A stretch of DNA of 5,092 bases from Arthrobacter sp. (GTDB lineage: Bacteria > Actinomycetota > Actinomycetes > Actinomycetales > Micrococcaceae): the NCBI GenBank assembly GCA_031178585.1, contig JAPSIT010000089.1, positions 1 to 5,092 of the forward strand, written 5' to 3'. Shown piece after piece: positions 1 to 5,081 of the stretch (within the stretch, counting starts at the first letter, position 1; each line of letters begins with the position of its first letter). A program made the position numbers and the translations under genes. The notes beneath the pieces were generated by a model. It was given only the letters and a program-made list of their open reading frames with translations. It was not told the DNA's origin and searched no databases.

Positions 1-42
1 CCGGCCCGGCAGAATGTTGGTAAGCAGAAGGCTGCAGGCCAC

Positions 43-873
43 ATGGCCGGTAAATGGAAGGCCGGGAAGCAGAGGCTTACTGACCGAAAGTCCGCAGAGC
101 AGAAAGCCGCTCACCACAAAGCCACAGACCAGAAAGACGGTGCAGGGCCCGACAACGTCCTCGCCTTTCCCGAGCCCAAGGGCAAGCGGATCAGGCGGAA
201 CGCCATAATCGCTGCGTGCGTCGTGGCGGCGCTGGTGGCCGGTGTGCTGGTGGCCGCCGTCTATTCGCCCCTGCTCGCCGTCAGGACGGTGACAGTGAGC
301 GGCACTAAACTGCTCAAGCCAGCACAGGTCCAGGCGGCCCTCAAGCCGCTGCAGGGAAAACCCCTGCCCCAGGTCAGCGACCGTGAAGTTGACGGGCTGC
401 TCAAGCCGCTCGTGCAGATCAAGTCGGTGACCGCGCAGGCCCACCCGCCCTCGACCCTTGTGGTACATATCCAGGAACGCATCCCGGTGGCGCTCGTGAA
501 GCGCGGGGAGGAGTACATTCTGGTGGACGTGGAGGGCGTGCGGCTGAGCTCCACGGCTGATCCCGCCAGTGTGAAACTGCCGGTCATTGACGGCGGCGCC
601 GGTGCAATCGGTAAGGAACTTTTCCAGGCCACTGCCGCCGTCCTGGGTGCTTTGCCTGCCAGCGTCCTGGCCAAGCTCTCCAACGCCTCCGCAAAATCCG
701 TTGACGCCGTGGAACTGAAACTCATCGACGGCCAGACCATCGTCTGGGGCAACGCGGGGGAGAAGGAGCTGAAGGCCCGCGTGCTGGAAGCCCTGCTGAA
801 GGTACCGGCTGACCCTGCCAATCCCGTCAAGGTCTACGACGTCAGCGTTCCCCGCCACCCCGTGACTCGGTGA
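43..873 (+). CDS. ftsQ: Cell division protein FtsQ (POTRA domain), start uncertain
   Basis: FtsQ is a bitopic membrane protein of the divisome that links early and late division proteins through its extracytoplasmic part. From the ATG at 43 it reads 276 aa. A basic, Lys/Gln-rich cytoplasmic tail (1-52) is followed by one transmembrane helix (about 53-75). A POTRA domain comes next (about 78-146; it opens VRTVTVSGTKLL and ends VVHIQERIPVA). A beta domain (about 150-270) carries the family-typical ending VYDVSVPRHPV. A weak ribosome site, AGAAGG at 26-31, lies 11 nt before the ATG. However, the frame is open to base 1 with similar Lys/Ala/Gly/Gln-rich residues, so the true start may lie upstream of the window. 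The gene sits directly before ftsZ, as in other actinobacterial dcw clusters. Family assignment is firm; the start is not. Confidence 0.9.
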   Translation: MAGKWKAGKQRLTDRKSAEQKAAHHKATDQKDGAGPDNVLAFPEPKGKRIRRNAIIAACVVAALVAGVLVAAVYSPLLAVRTVTVSGTKLLKPAQVQAALKPLQGKPLPQVSDREVDGLLKPLVQIKSVTAQAHPPSTLVVHIQERIPVALVKRGEEYILVDVEGVRLSSTADPASVKLPVIDGGAGAIGKELFQATAAVLGALPASVLAKLSNASAKSVDAVELKLIDGQTIVWGNAGEKELKARVLEALLKVPADPANPVKVYDVSVPRHPVTR

Positions 874-983
874 CGGACTGACACGCCGTATTTCGCCCGG
901 ATTAGTACGACACGCTGCCGCGGTTATTGAATGTACGAAGCATAGGAAATAGCGTCACAGACAGAGTTACTTGACATAACTAT

Positions 984-1008
984 AACCTTCAACTCGAAGG
1001 TTAAGGTT
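984..1008. repeat. Inverted and tandem AACCTT/AAGGTT element upstream of ftsZ
   Basis: AACCTTC (984-990) and GAAGGTT (996-1002) form a perfect 7-bp inverted repeat around AACTC. A second AAGGTT (1003-1008) follows directly, giving two tandem AAGGTT units facing one AACCTT. GAAGCTTC (1010-1017), a further perfect palindrome, lies next to it. The element starts inside the -10-like TATAAC and ends about 60 bp before the ftsZ GTG. It could be an operator for a dimeric regulator or a 5' leader hairpin; the sequence alone does not decide. Confidence 0.5.
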
Positions 1009-1055
1009 CGAAGCTTCAAGCTCGACTCCATCAGTTTTCGCAATAGGACACGAAC

Positions 1056-1061
1056 AAGGGA
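1056..1061 (+). promoter_or_regulatory. Ribosome binding site of ftsZ
   Basis: AAGGGA lies 8 nt before the GTG codon at 1070. It supports the GTG start, which also gives the expected actinobacterial FtsZ N-terminus [13 protein letters not shown]. Confidence 0.7.
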
Positions 1062-1069
1062 CACGTAAC

Positions 1070-2302
1070 GTGGCAGCTCCGCAGAATTACTTGGCCGTCA
1101 TCAAGGTCGTCGGCATCGGCGGCGGTGGCGTGAACGCAGTCAACCGCATGATCGAGGTGGGTCTCCGCGGTGTCGAATTCATCGCGATCAACACCGATGC
1201 CCAGGCGCTGCTGATGAGCGATGCCGACGTCAAGCTTGACGTCGGGCGCGAACTGACGCGCGGGCTTGGCGCAGGCGCCAATCCCGAGGTCGGCCGGCAG
1301 GCTGCTGAAGACCACGCAGACGAGATCGAGGAAGTGCTCCGCGGGGCGGACATGGTCTTCGTGACGGCGGGCGAGGGCGGTGGAACGGGCACCGGCGGCG
1401 CTCCCGTCGTGGCCCGTATCGCCCGGTCCCTTGGCGCCCTGACCATTGGTGTCGTGACCCGCCCCTTCACCTTCGAGGGACGCCGCCGCGCGGGTTCCGC
1501 CGAGGCCGGCATCGACGCGCTGCGCGATGAAGTCGACACGCTGATCGTCATCCCCAACGACCGTCTGCTCTCCATCAGCGACCGCAACGTCTCGGTGCTC
1601 GATGCATTCCGCTCAGCCGACCAGGTCCTGCTGTCCGGTGTCCAGGGCATCACCGACCTCATCACCACCCCCGGGCTGATCAACCTCGACTTCGCCGACG
1701 TCAAATCCGTCATGCAGGGCGCCGGTTCCGCACTCATGGGCATCGGCTCCGCCCGCGGCGAGGACAGGGCCGTCAAAGCGGCCGAGCTCGCCATTGCATC
1801 GCCACTGCTTGAAGCCTCCATCGACGGTGCACACGGCGTGCTGCTCTCCATCCAGGGCGGGTCGGACCTCGGCCTGTTCGAGATCAACGAGGCTGCCCGC
1901 CTGGTCCAGGAAGTGGCGCACCCCGAAGCCAACATCATCTTCGGTGCCGTGATCGACGATGCCCTCGGCGACGAGGCACGCGTCACCGTCATCGCTGCCG
2001 GTTTCGACGACGTCAAGGCCACCTCGCCGTCCATGGACCAGTCCCAGCCGGCGAGCGCCCCGCAGCGTCCCGCTGTTCCGGCCGCTGCCCCGAGCCAGGC
2101 GCCGTCCGGCAACCCGCAGGTCCACGTCCAGCCCGTCCACGCCGGAGTCGGTGCCGCCACCAACCTGGGCAGCTGGGGCCAGCAGCGCCCGTCCGCCGTT
2201 CCCGCAGACTCAGGATTCGACGTCGACCTGCCGTCCGTTGTTGAGCCCGATCTCTCCGGCGGCCGCCAGGATGACCTGGACGTCCCGGACTTCCTGAAGT
2301 AG
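1070..2302 (+). CDS. ftsZ: Cell division GTPase FtsZ
   Basis: FtsZ is the tubulin-like GTPase that polymerises into the Z ring at mid-cell and recruits the septal machinery. The 410-aa product starts at GTG. The nucleotide-binding loop [13 protein letters not shown] is at 15-27. The tubulin signature GGGTGTG (103-109) contacts the GTP phosphates. The T7 synergy loop NLDFAD (205-210) supplies the acidic residues D207 and D210, which complete the active site of the adjoining subunit. The globular domain ends near 315. A Pro/Ala/Ser/Gln-rich flexible linker (about 316-398) follows, and the conserved C-terminal peptide [10 protein letters not shown] (401-410) is the docking site for SepF, which is encoded in this window. 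Length and motifs are normal and nothing is missing. A terminator-like hairpin follows the stop, and the leader holds candidate promoters, so ftsZ is probably transcribed partly as its own unit. Confidence 0.99.
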   Translation: MAAPQNYLAVIKVVGIGGGGVNAVNRMIEVGLRGVEFIAINTDAQALLMSDADVKLDVGRELTRGLGAGANPEVGRQAAEDHADEIEEVLRGADMVFVTAGEGGGTGTGGAPVVARIARSLGALTIGVVTRPFTFEGRRRAGSAEAGIDALRDEVDTLIVIPNDRLLSISDRNVSVLDAFRSADQVLLSGVQGITDLITTPGLINLDFADVKSVMQGAGSALMGIGSARGEDRAVKAAELAIASPLLEASIDGAHGVLLSIQGGSDLGLFEINEAARLVQEVAHPEANIIFGAVIDDALGDEARVTVIAAGFDDVKATSPSMDQSQPASAPQRPAVPAAAPSQAPSGNPQVHVQPVHAGVGAATNLGSWGQQRPSAVPADSGFDVDLPSVVEPDLSGGRQDDLDVPDFLK

Positions 2303-2308
2303 GAAGCC

Positions 2309-2347
2309 CTCCCTGACTGTCAGCCGGCGGCCCTGACTGTCAGGGAG
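2309..2347 (+). promoter_or_regulatory. Alternative hairpin that competes with the ftsZ terminator
   Basis: CTCCCTGAC (2309-2317) pairs with GTCAGGGAG (2339-2347). Past one T-T mismatch, GTCAG (2319-2323) pairs with CTGAC (2333-2337), giving 14 bp around a 9-nt loop. The segment 2341-2347 is also the outer left arm of the terminator stem, so the two structures cannot fully form together. The two halves contain the direct repeat CCCTGACTGTCAG at 2311-2323 and 2331-2343. Whether this has an attenuator-like role or is simply part of a compound terminator is not known. Confidence 0.45.
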
Positions 2348-2377
2348 CGGCCGGAACTGCGTTCCGGCCGCTCCCTG
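2341..2377 (+). terminator. Strong hairpin after ftsZ, probable terminator
   Basis: CAGGGAGCGGCCGGAAC (2341-2357) and its perfect reverse complement (2361-2377) form a 17-bp GC-rich stem closed by the 3-nt loop TGC. It lies 38 nt after the ftsZ stop. No clear T-run follows, which is common for actinobacterial terminators. An overlapping alternative hairpin (2309-2347) would use the left arm of this stem. Confidence 0.75.
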
Positions 2378-2422
2378 TCACCATTCTCCTGTGTCACAAC
2401 TTCCCCTGAACCAAAGCTTTCC

Positions 2423-2463
2423 TGATTGTCGGTGTTTTTGATTGTTGTCGGTGTTCTGATTGT
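2423..2463 (+). repeat. Short direct repeats running into the pgeF start codon
   Basis: TGATTGT occurs at 2423-2429, 2439-2445 and 2457-2463, 16 and 18 bp apart. The first two copies are each followed by GTCGGTGTT (2428-2436 and 2447-2455). The third copy contains the TTG start codon of pgeF (2460-2462). The stretch is T/G-rich and unlike the surrounding DNA. No Shine-Dalgarno-like purine run is visible in it. Confidence 0.6.
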
Positions 2464-3149
2464 TTCTTTGGCGCTCTGAAGTTCTTCCCGGTGTGTCGGT
2501 GGCGTTTACCGACACCAGGGCAGGCAACCTCGCATTGCATGTGGGCGATGACGGACCGTCCGTTCTGCAGCGGCGCGACGTACTGGATGCCGCGGCAGGG
2601 ATTGCCCCGCGCAGCTTCCGTTACATGAACCAGGTCCACGGAAACCACGTTGCTCTCATGGGTTCTGCTGCGGAGGCGCCCACAGCAGATGCGATGGTGT
2701 CCCGCTCGCAGCCGCTGGCCGTCATGGTGGCTGACTGCATTCCCCTCGTTCTTGTCGCTGAGTCGGACTCGGGCCCGGTGTTGGGAGTGGTTCACGCGGG
2801 CCGCCCGGGCCTGGCCTCCGGGATCATTCCTGCCGCGGTGGAGCAGCTGAGGGTTGCCGGTGCACAGAACATTCGCGCCTGGCTCGGGCCGTCCATTTGC
2901 GGTGCATGCTACGAAGTTCCTGCTGCCCTCCGGGACGAAGTCGCCGCCGTCGTGCCGTCTGCCTGGGCCACCACCACGTGGGGAACGCCGGCGCTCGACC
3001 TTCCGGCAGGCGCAGCAAGCCAACTTGAAGCGGAAGGCGCGGTCATCGAATATCGGGGACCTTGCACCCTTGAAACCGAATCCCTCTACTCCTACCGAAG
3101 GGACCAGCGGTCCGGCCGGTTCGCAGGGCTGGTGTGGGCCCATGACTGA
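2460..3149 (+). CDS. pgeF: Peptidoglycan editing factor PgeF (YfiH, laccase-domain family)
   Basis: This 229-aa protein belongs to the YfiH/LACC1 family, once called polyphenol oxidase. In E. coli, PgeF acts on cytoplasmic peptidoglycan precursors in which L-Ser has replaced L-Ala; some relatives have purine nucleoside activities. The expected metal ligands are all present: H60 in NQVHGNH, C93 in VADCIPL and H112 in VVHAGRPG. The motif GPSICGACYEV (143-153) and the C-terminal CTLETESLYSYRRD with FAGLVW (202-226) are also typical. The start is TTG at 2460: a TGA codon lies immediately before it in frame, and the family N-terminus (FLWRSEVLPGVSVAFTD) begins right there. No ribosome site is visible. 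The stop overlaps the yggS start, so the two are probably translated together. Family assignment is firm; the substrate in this organism is inferred. Confidence 0.93.
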   Translation: MFLWRSEVLPGVSVAFTDTRAGNLALHVGDDGPSVLQRRDVLDAAAGIAPRSFRYMNQVHGNHVALMGSAAEAPTADAMVSRSQPLAVMVADCIPLVLVAESDSGPVLGVVHAGRPGLASGIIPAAVEQLRVAGAQNIRAWLGPSICGACYEVPAALRDEVAAVVPSAWATTTWGTPALDLPAGAASQLEAEGAVIEYRGPCTLETESLYSYRRDQRSGRFAGLVWAHD

Positions 3150-3876
3150 GACTCCTGAAACAGACCCCAGAACGGCCCAGCTGGGGCGGCGCCTCGAAGC
3201 GGTGAACCAGCGTATAGCGGAGGCCTCCGTCGCGGCTGGCCGCAGCGACAACCCGCCTCGGCTCATCGTAGTAACCAAGTTCCACCCCGCAGATGACGTC
3301 CGCAGGCTCGCCGGGCTTGGAGTGTCGGACTTTGGCGAAAACCGGGACCAGGAGGCGTCCGAAAAGGCGGCCATGCTCAGCGGACTGGATGTCAGGTGGC
3401 ACTTCGTGGGCCAGCTGCAAAGCAAGAAATCGAAAAACGTGGTTCGCTACGCCCACGCCGTTCACTCTGTGGACCGTCCCCAGCTCGTCGAAACGCTGGG
3501 CCGGTCCATGGCCGTGGAGCAGGAGACGTCCGGCCGGGGCCCTCTGGAGTGCTTTATCCAGGTGAGCCTGGAAGACGACGCCGGGGCGCACCGCGGCGGG
3601 GCCGCACCCGCCGACGTTACGCTGCTGGCGGAGCAGGTGGAAGCCACCGGCGGCCTGCAGTTAGCCGGGGTCATGGCGGTTGCTCCGCTGGGCGCCGACC
3701 CCGACCGGGCGTTCGCGAAGCTGGCCGATATTTCCGCAAGGCTCCGGGCAGACCACCCCGCCGCAGCAGGAATTTCAGCGGGCATGAGTCAGGACCTCGA
3801 ATCCGCCATCCGCTATGGTGCGACACACCTGAGAATCGGTTCGGATATTCTCGGTTCGCGCCCGGCCGTGCGATAG
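3142..3876 (+). CDS. yggS: YggS/PLPBP family pyridoxal phosphate homeostasis protein
   Basis: This 244-aa, single-domain protein has the alanine-racemase-like TIM barrel that binds PLP without known enzyme activity. The family balances free vitamin B6 and amino or keto acid pools. The PLP lysine is K46 in LIVVTKFHPADDV. Other family motifs are FGENRDQEASEK (64-75), WHFVGQLQSKKSKNV (86-100) and the C-terminal phosphate-binding block SAGMSQDLESAIRYGATHLR with IGSDILGSR (212-240). The ATG at 3142 sits inside the pgeF stop (ATGACTGA, 8-nt overlap), which suggests translational coupling. It gives a normal family length. The frame stays open upstream into pgeF (to a GTG at 2854), but that extension has no YggS homology and is read as a chance overlap. 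In actinobacteria the gene commonly lies just before sepF. Confidence 0.95.
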   Translation: MTETPETDPRTAQLGRRLEAVNQRIAEASVAAGRSDNPPRLIVVTKFHPADDVRRLAGLGVSDFGENRDQEASEKAAMLSGLDVRWHFVGQLQSKKSKNVVRYAHAVHSVDRPQLVETLGRSMAVEQETSGRGPLECFIQVSLEDDAGAHRGGAAPADVTLLAEQVEATGGLQLAGVMAVAPLGADPDRAFAKLADISARLRADHPAAAGISAGMSQDLESAIRYGATHLRIGSDILGSRPAVR

Positions 3877-3925
3877 CGTCTGAGTATTGGAAGTGAATGG
3901 CGGGGATTTCCAATGCTGTCAGACG
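3877..3925 (+). terminator. Imperfect hairpin between yggS and sepF
   Basis: CGTCTGA (3877-3883) pairs with TCAGACG (3919-3925), and ATTGGAA (3886-3892) pairs with TTCCAAT (3908-3914). The two stems are joined by a G-C and a T-G pair and a 2-nt bulge, around a 15-nt loop. It begins at the base after the yggS stop and is followed by TTTGGG. It may be a weak terminator, an RNA processing site or part of the sepF leader; with only three T after the stem the terminator reading is tentative. Confidence 0.4.
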
Positions 3926-3953
3926 TTTGGGCGGCCCGCTTACGGACACGATT

Positions 3954-3958
3954 AGGAG
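3954..3958 (+). promoter_or_regulatory. Ribosome binding site of sepF
   Basis: AGGAG lies 6 nt before the ATG at 3965, a near-ideal Shine-Dalgarno site that fixes the sepF start. Confidence 0.8.
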
Positions 3959-3964
3959 TCGACC

Positions 3965-4492
3965 ATGGCTGGCGCTCTGCGCAAGACAATGATCTATCTT
4001 GGGCTCGCCGATGGCGAAGAGCACTACGAGTCCGAGCTTTCCACCCAGCAAAAGGACGAGGACCACATGGAGCCTGACCGCGAAGAACGCCGTGCCCCGG
4101 CACCCGTCCGCGAGGTCGTCCGTGAAGCGCCCGCCCCCGCCGAAGAGGAATACCGCGCACCAGTGACACCCATCAAACGTGCGGCTTCCAGCCGTGAGGA
4201 AAGCACAGGACTCCGGCAGATCACCACGATCCACCCGCGGTCCTACAACGACGCCAAGCTCATTGGCGAAAGCTTCCGCGACGGCATCCCCGTCATCATG
4301 AACGTCACCGATATGGGTGAAGCGGACGCCAAGCGCCTTGTGGACTTCTCGGCGGGACTGGTTTTCGGTCTCCGCGGAAGCATCGAGCGTGTCACCAACA
4401 AGGTGTTCCTGCTGTCGCCGTCGTACGTTGAAGTCATCGGCGATGACAAGAAAGCCAGCGATACCACCGCCAGCTTCTTCAACCAAAGCTAG
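3965..4492 (+). CDS. sepF: Cell division protein SepF (FtsZ membrane anchor)
   Basis: SepF ties FtsZ filaments to the cytoplasmic membrane and remodels them. In actinobacteria, which lack FtsA and ZipA, it is taken to be the main Z-ring anchor. The 175-aa product begins with a short amphipathic membrane-targeting helix, [14 protein letters not shown] (1-14). A charged, Pro/Glu/Arg-rich disordered linker follows (about 15-83). The globular SepF core (about 84-160) includes [25 protein letters not shown] and the highly conserved block from [16 protein letters not shown] to NKVFLLSP (128-152), which contributes to dimerisation and FtsZ binding. The core is complete and its partner peptide is present on the FtsZ C-terminus in this window. 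A strong ribosome site precedes it and a perfect hairpin follows it. Confidence 0.97.
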   Translation: MAGALRKTMIYLGLADGEEHYESELSTQQKDEDHMEPDREERRAPAPVREVVREAPAPAEEEYRAPVTPIKRAASSREESTGLRQITTIHPRSYNDAKLIGESFRDGIPVIMNVTDMGEADAKRLVDFSAGLVFGLRGSIERVTNKVFLLSPSYVEVIGDDKKASDTTASFFNQS

Positions 4493-4503
4493 GAAAAACG
4501 CTC

Positions 4504-4536
4504 CGGATGCCAGGCAGGACTCCTGCCTGGCATCCG
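4504..4536 (+). terminator. Perfect hairpin terminator after sepF
   Basis: CGGATGCCAGGCAGG (4504-4518) and its exact reverse complement (4522-4536) form a 15-bp stem with a 3-nt loop, ACT, 11 nt after the sepF stop. An A-run (GGAAAAAC, 4492-4499) lies just upstream, so on the opposite strand the hairpin is followed by T residues. On the + strand there is no T-run. It probably ends the pgeF-yggS-sepF transcript at least in part. Confidence 0.75.
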
Positions 4537-4554
4537 TGCTGACATAGTATTTGA

Positions 4555-4607
4555 GCTGAAGCAGTGGTTCAGCATCAGGCCGGGCCGACATGGATGCCAT
4601 CGCATCC
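4555..4607 (+). other. sepF-yggT spacer with two small hairpins
   Basis: After the sepF terminator the 100 bases before yggT hold two small inverted repeats. GCTGAA/TTCAGC (4555-4560 and 4568-4573) has a 7-nt loop. GGATGC/GCATCC (4592-4597 and 4602-4607) has a 4-nt loop. The second repeats the GGATGCCA sequence of the terminator's left arm (4505-4512). No convincing promoter is visible; TAGTAT at 4545-4550 is a weak -10-like hexamer without a good -35. Confidence 0.35.
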
Positions 4608-4636
4608 GGAATGAACACGGAGATTTTGATTAGCTC

Positions 4637-4924
4637 ATGGGACTAGTATTCGGGCTCGTCTATATCGTCCTGCTGTTCATCTTTGTGGCACTCATCGTGC
4701 GGCTGGTGTTCGACTGGGTCCAGATGTTCGCCCGCGAATGGCGCCCCCGCGGCGCTGCCCTGGTCGCGGCGCACGCGGTGTACTCGGTCACGGATCCGCC
4801 GCTGAAGGTACTCCGCCGGGTCATCCCGCCGCTTCGGCTCGGCGGTGTCTCGCTTGACCTGGGCTTCCTAGTGTTGTTCATCGCCCTCAGCATCGCAATG
4901 GCGATCACCAGATCCTTCGCATAG
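4637..4924 (+). CDS. YggT family integral membrane protein
   Basis: This 95-aa protein has two transmembrane helices (about 3-24 and 72-91). Between them is a cationic loop with the family motif SVTDPPLKVLRRVIPPLRLGG (50-70), matching the D-P-x-L-x-x-x-R-x-x-x-P-P pattern of YggT proteins. The length is normal for a one-unit YggT. The biochemical role of the family is poorly defined; links to osmotic stress, protein insertion and chloroplast nucleoid or thylakoid organisation have been proposed for relatives. Its steady position between sepF and divIVA in actinobacteria suggests a role in envelope growth or division. The ATG at 4637 is the first possible start because a TAG codon (4631-4633) lies just upstream in frame. 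The ribosome site is weak: GGAGA (4619-4623) is 13 nt away. Family call firm, function inferred. Confidence 0.9.
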   Translation: MGLVFGLVYIVLLFIFVALIVRLVFDWVQMFAREWRPRGAALVAAHAVYSVTDPPLKVLRRVIPPLRLGGVSLDLGFLVLFIALSIAMAITRSFA

Positions 4925-5081
4925 CTTCACTGCAGCGTCCGTTCCGGAAGGAACTGTTGACTGCACTGAAATCTCCGGTTTGACACTACGTGTTGAATTA
5001 GAGGAACCAGACCATATTTAGGTACCGTAGTTTTGAACGGCCGGAAGGCCTACTGACTAACTAGACCAACGAGGTGACCAG
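4925..5081 (+). promoter_or_regulatory. divIVA upstream region with candidate promoter
   Basis: This 157-bp AT-richer gap has no gene. TTGAAT (4993-4998) and TATTTA (5015-5020), 16 bp apart, make the best housekeeping-type promoter. TTGACA at 4980-4985 is a perfect -35 but lacks a -10 at proper distance. GGAAC (5003-5007) with CGTAG 18 bp downstream (5026-5030) loosely recalls an ECF sigma-factor promoter. Two short palindromes share the core CCGGAAGG: GTTCC-GGAA-GGAAC (4941-4954) and GGCC-GGAA-GGCC (5039-5050). The first lies 16 nt after the yggT stop and may help end that transcript. Which elements act is not shown by the sequence. Confidence 0.4.
5071..5076 (+). promoter_or_regulatory. Ribosome binding site of divIVA
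   Basis: GAGGTG lies 5 nt before the ATG at 5082 and supports that codon as a real gene start at the window edge. Confidence 0.65.

Larger units (their letters stand above)
874..1069 (+). promoter_or_regulatory. ftsQ-ftsZ intergenic leader with candidate ftsZ promoter elements
   Basis: This 196-bp gap is clearly richer in A/T than its neighbours and holds no gene. A perfect -35-like TTGACA lies at 971-976, but no matching -10 hexamer sits 16-18 bp downstream. TATAAC at 981-986 resembles a -10 but has only a poor -35 (around 958-963). The two may belong to overlapping promoters. An inverted repeat, AACCTTC/GAAGGTT (984-990 and 996-1002), overlaps the TATAAC, and AAGGTT is repeated in tandem at 997-1008. 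Four copies of GACAC, the reported core of WhiA binding in Streptomyces, lie at 880, 909, 1047 and 1060. That ftsZ has its own promoters downstream of ftsQ is known in other actinobacteria; the exact promoter here is inferred. Confidence 0.45.

Noticed and set aside
14..208. Small open frame overlapping the start of ftsQ
   Set aside because: It lies in a different frame within the FtsQ coding region and has no ribosome site or recognisable content.
971..999. Standard sigma-70-type promoter built on TTGACA at 971-976
   Set aside because: At 16-18 bp spacing the sequence reads around TCGAAG, which is not a -10; the TTGACA is reported only as part of a candidate region.
1087..2163. Long open frame on the minus strand opposite ftsZ (358 codons)
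   Set aside because: It is a by-product of GC-rich codon use in ftsZ; the translation is Ser/Thr/Pro/Ala-rich with no recognisable domain, and ftsZ on the + strand is certain.
2854..3141. N-terminal extension of yggS from the GTG at 2854
   Set aside because: These 96 residues lie inside pgeF in another frame and show no YggS homology; the ATG at 3142 gives the normal family length.
2394..3425. Minus-strand open frame opposite pgeF and yggS (343 codons)
   Set aside because: It covers two well-supported + strand genes and shows no family motif or sensible start context.
3671..4618. Minus-strand open frame spanning yggS, the spacer and sepF (315 codons)
   Set aside because: It runs through two confident genes and hairpins on the other strand, with low-complexity composition; a chance frame in GC-rich DNA.
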